64,000 nucleotides of DNA from the NCBI GenBank assembly GCA_032629725.1, contig JAFEVB010000005.1, forward strand, positions 744,001 to 808,000, read 5' to 3'. How positions within the stretch are numbered: position 1 is the stretch's first letter; each line of letters begins with the position of its first letter. A program made the translations under genes and the position numbers. The notes beneath the pieces were generated by a model. That model was not told where the DNA came from, ran no database searches, and saw only the letters and a list, made by a program, of their open reading frames with translations. Of the stretch, positions 61,443 to 64,000 are shown piece by piece. The DNA is from Gremmenia infestans (taxonomy: Eukaryota; Ascomycota; Leotiomycetes; Helotiales; Hamatocanthoscyphaceae).

Positions 61443-64000
61443 ATGCTGGACCAGCTATCGCCCGTTGCTCCTGCCAGAGTACGAGTGGTACTTTTGCCAA
61501 TTGGCCAAATCAAGCGCGCAAGATTCCTAAACTTCGTCGAGAGGTTACAGCCTGAAAATGTTGTGCGCCTGGGGGACATTAGTCCAGATGGACGACCACA
61601 TAGGAGTAAGGGCTAGCTCAGTATAAATCCCCCCTTTGACCTGGCTGATACCTCCCAGATATGTTCTCACCCCTGGCCTTCCCCACTGGCATGATTGTAT
61701 ACGATCTTACGACATTTTACCCTCCATCCTCCCATGTCGCCGCTCTGTCCCCATTCGAATTATATCGCGAACCACTGGTTTTCATTTCCATTGGAGATGG
61801 CGCAGAGTTGGACCGCGTAGCATATCGGAATCCTAGGAGGAGTCTCAATGGAAATGGAGCGCCTCGGCCGGAACACAACTTGCGGGAGTTATATCAAGAT
61901 TTGGAGGACGTTAGAGACAGGTATCCGAAAGGGCTGGTACACCAACTATTGCTATTCGATTACGTTCATCCAACCTCTGCCGGCCCATTACCCGAGGGAC
62001 TGGTGGCGGTGCCTCCACCTGCACAATGTAATATTACAACGCTGAAAACTATCATGTGTGATATCTCATCTTTGCTATTGGCAGAGATGACTACATTAGC
62101 AAAGTCCCTTCAGGCTCTGAATACGATTGAATCACCGAGTCAGTCACAAGGCAGTCGACAATACAACGGGACTGGACAAGCAGATCTGCTTTCGCGGCGG
62201 AATTCGCATATATCCTCAGCTGCTCAAAACTCCCGCTCTGATTCTCCTGGAGACAGCCATGATCGCAACCATGTTCGGATGTCTATGCCTGTCCTTCGCT
62301 CGACAGATTCCAACGCCTCTTCCTCATCTGGTCGGCCAACTACACCTCAGAATAGCGCCCAAAATGATCTGCCTACAACATTTGACCAAATTGTTGGTCC
62401 TAATAAGTCAGATTCGACGCCTTCACAAAGGCCAATATCCTCACGGTTAACTAGCACGGAACCCGTCCGAGATATCAGCCGGGATCGAGTTTCTGTTCAG
62501 GGGTTTGGACCTGGCAGTATCAGCGAGAGGTCCAGGAATATTGGCAAAGGACGCATTGGCGTTGTGATTGGTTCGCTTTACCTTCAAGCTGGGCGATGGG
62601 GGGATGCGCTGCGGGAGCTCACCGAAGCTGGCGCAATAGCAAAATACAATCTCGACCACTTATGGCATGCTAAATCCCTCGATTATATCCTCGTAAGCAT
62701 GCTTATGCTTGCCTGGACCGGCCTCGATTTTCAAATACCTCAAATCTGTTATATCACAGAAAAAGCACTCCTGGCGTCAAGCTCTGGTGAACCTAAATCT
62801 CCTGCAAGCAATCGACTTGTGTCTTTACAGAATCTTGTAGTACTACTGCCAGAGCTATTGGACAGAATTCTGAATCTCTATGCTAGAGCAGCGAACAATA
62901 CAGGGGAGGCATTACCGCAGTTCCCTTTCTCAGAATCGGTTGTACGATTCTCGAAATTGCTTTCTGTCATCCACTTAGCAGGAGGGGAATTGGATGATGA
63001 CGTTTTGCAGCTTCTGGTTGTTAGTACTCCATTTAAAAGGCGACCGAACGTTGTCTCGCCTCGCGTAAGCATTCGCCCAACGAGGACAGAAATCGTAGCG
63101 ACCCTATTTCGAGCTTTTCCCCCGAAAGAATTACCGGAGTATTTATTATCCGTTGTTGATCGCACAATCGTATTGAGTGGAATAGCGTCAACTTTGGGGT
63201 TGCTGGGGTACTATAGAAAGAAGGCCATGGTAATGCGCGAGCTGGTCAAAGTTCTGATACCTGGTCTTGTCCAGGCGAGAATCAAAGGGGCTGCCGAAAT
63301 GGGTGTACATCCTGCAGCTGGTTTAGCTGCTCTCAATTCTATCAACGGCAGTACACACGGAGCAGGAGCGCTTGATCTTGGTGAAGGAGACGTTGAAAAT
63401 GGAGTGGATAGCTTCCTCGGGCTACTAGGCCAAACATATGGTGTTGTTTCATCCGTTGACGCTTTTGGAGAGACAGAGTTGCATGACGATTCGAATGAAG
63501 CTGCGATAGCAAGAATTGTAAAGAACGCTACATTTCGCGCTTTTGGGGGCCAGAGCCTCAAGATGGATGTTCTTCGTTCATGTATCAATTTTTCGGAGGC
63601 GTTGCCTGATTTTCACGGTGTCTTGAGGTTTACAGCTGATCTCTTGAGAACAGCTGGCAGCGGCGTTGCTCCAGGTCCTCGCAGTGATGATGCGTCTCCA
63701 TCGATAACTCGAGAAGAACAAGTCCGACTCGCTACCAACATAACAAGAACCCTTGGCGCGGCGAGGAGCCTGGGCGTTAAGAATATCGCAGCTGAGTACT
63801 GGGACGAATTCTTAGTCCGAGGTGTTGAGCTTGAGGCTTTACCGTTCGCCAGAACGCCAATTCCTCATAAGAAAAACGAGCTTCCTGGCACAACAGCGGT
63901 CGCTTCATCACAAGGGGTCAATCCCTTTATCTACAACCCATTCTTACGCGCCCCCGATACTACTGCAGTAGATCGTTTACTTGTGGCTGGCGAGGGCGCA
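61443..64000 (+). CDS. TRS120: TRAPP II subunit Trs120 (TRAPPC9/HypA), 5' part
   Basis: Exon 1 is 61443-61605. Exon 2 starts at 61659 and stays open to the window end (835 residues visible). Trs120 is a TRAPP II subunit, the Rab11/Ypt31-type exchange complex of the late Golgi; in Aspergillus it is HypA, needed for hyphal growth. The N-terminus MLDQLSPVAPARVRVVLLPIG, FVERLQPENVVRLGDISPDGRP and MFSPLAFPTGMIVYDLTTFYP match the family. IGVVIGSLYLQAGRWGDALREL begins the TPR-like part after a Ser-rich linker (about residues 190-330). Start choice: the ATG at 61443 gives the conserved VAPARVR at residues 7-13; an upstream ATG is out of frame. The 3' half is outside the window. The mobile element inserted about 460 bp upstream could affect its promoter. 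Confidence 0.93.

Noticed and set aside
61148..61579. 143-codon minus ORF over TRS120 exon 1
   Set aside because: Overlaps conserved TRS120 coding sequence on the other strand.

Overview
The window is nuclear DNA from a filamentous ascomycete. Its genes carry many short (46-130 nt) GT-AG introns with CTAAC/CTAAT-like branch points, its tRNA genes have anticodon-loop introns, and the products are typical of Pezizomycotina (2EXR, DUF7918 and DUF3435 families, a secreted catalase-peroxidase, a SepA-type formin). A Leotiomycete-like fungus is my best guess, but the sequence alone does not prove it. Splice models were built by eye. For every multi-exon CDS that is complete in the window and not marked as broken, the exon lengths sum to a multiple of three.

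Left part (1-18 kb), gene-poor: the 5' part of a DUF3435 tyrosine recombinase runs off the left edge. Then comes a tRNA-Gly(CCC) gene whose T-loop is split by a 53-nt GT...AG insertion, about 4.8 kb with no supportable gene, a secreted katG-type catalase-peroxidase, a membrane protein with a thioredoxin-like segment, a 2EXR-domain gene, a tRNA-Ser(GCT) with intron, and a very small CYSTM-like cysteine-rich tail protein.

Housekeeping block (18-28 kb), compact: MAU2/SCC4 cohesin loader, EHT1-like alpha/beta hydrolase, LOC1 ribosome-assembly protein, HIS3, a small membrane protein with a 17-nt microexon, RFC4, and a DUF2786 gene with two opposite one-base frame breaks. After a gap of about 3 kb follow a RING protein, a small acidic membrane protein (probable GC-AG intron) and a 1,751-residue SepA/Bni1 formin.

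Accessory block (40-54 kb): three paralogous DUF7918-type genes (A +, B +, C -). Each has a C-terminal tail with a SUMO-interaction-like V/I-I-D-L motif, several psi-K-x-E sumoylation motifs and a charged coiled coil. Copy B is intact except for one Arg-to-TGA nonsense codon. Between B and C lie a DUF2264 protein and a 17-exon MFS sugar transporter, which look like a carbohydrate-use pair.

Right part (55-64 kb): SER1 phosphoserine aminotransferase is divergent from an atypical SDR across an intergene holding a perfect TGAGTCA site. Then come a hypothetical gene broken by a 14-bp minisatellite, a decayed adenylation-domain remnant, a 679-bp non-coding foldback/MITE-like element with perfect 21-bp inverted ends, and the 5' portion of TRS120/hypA (TRAPP II) running off the right edge.
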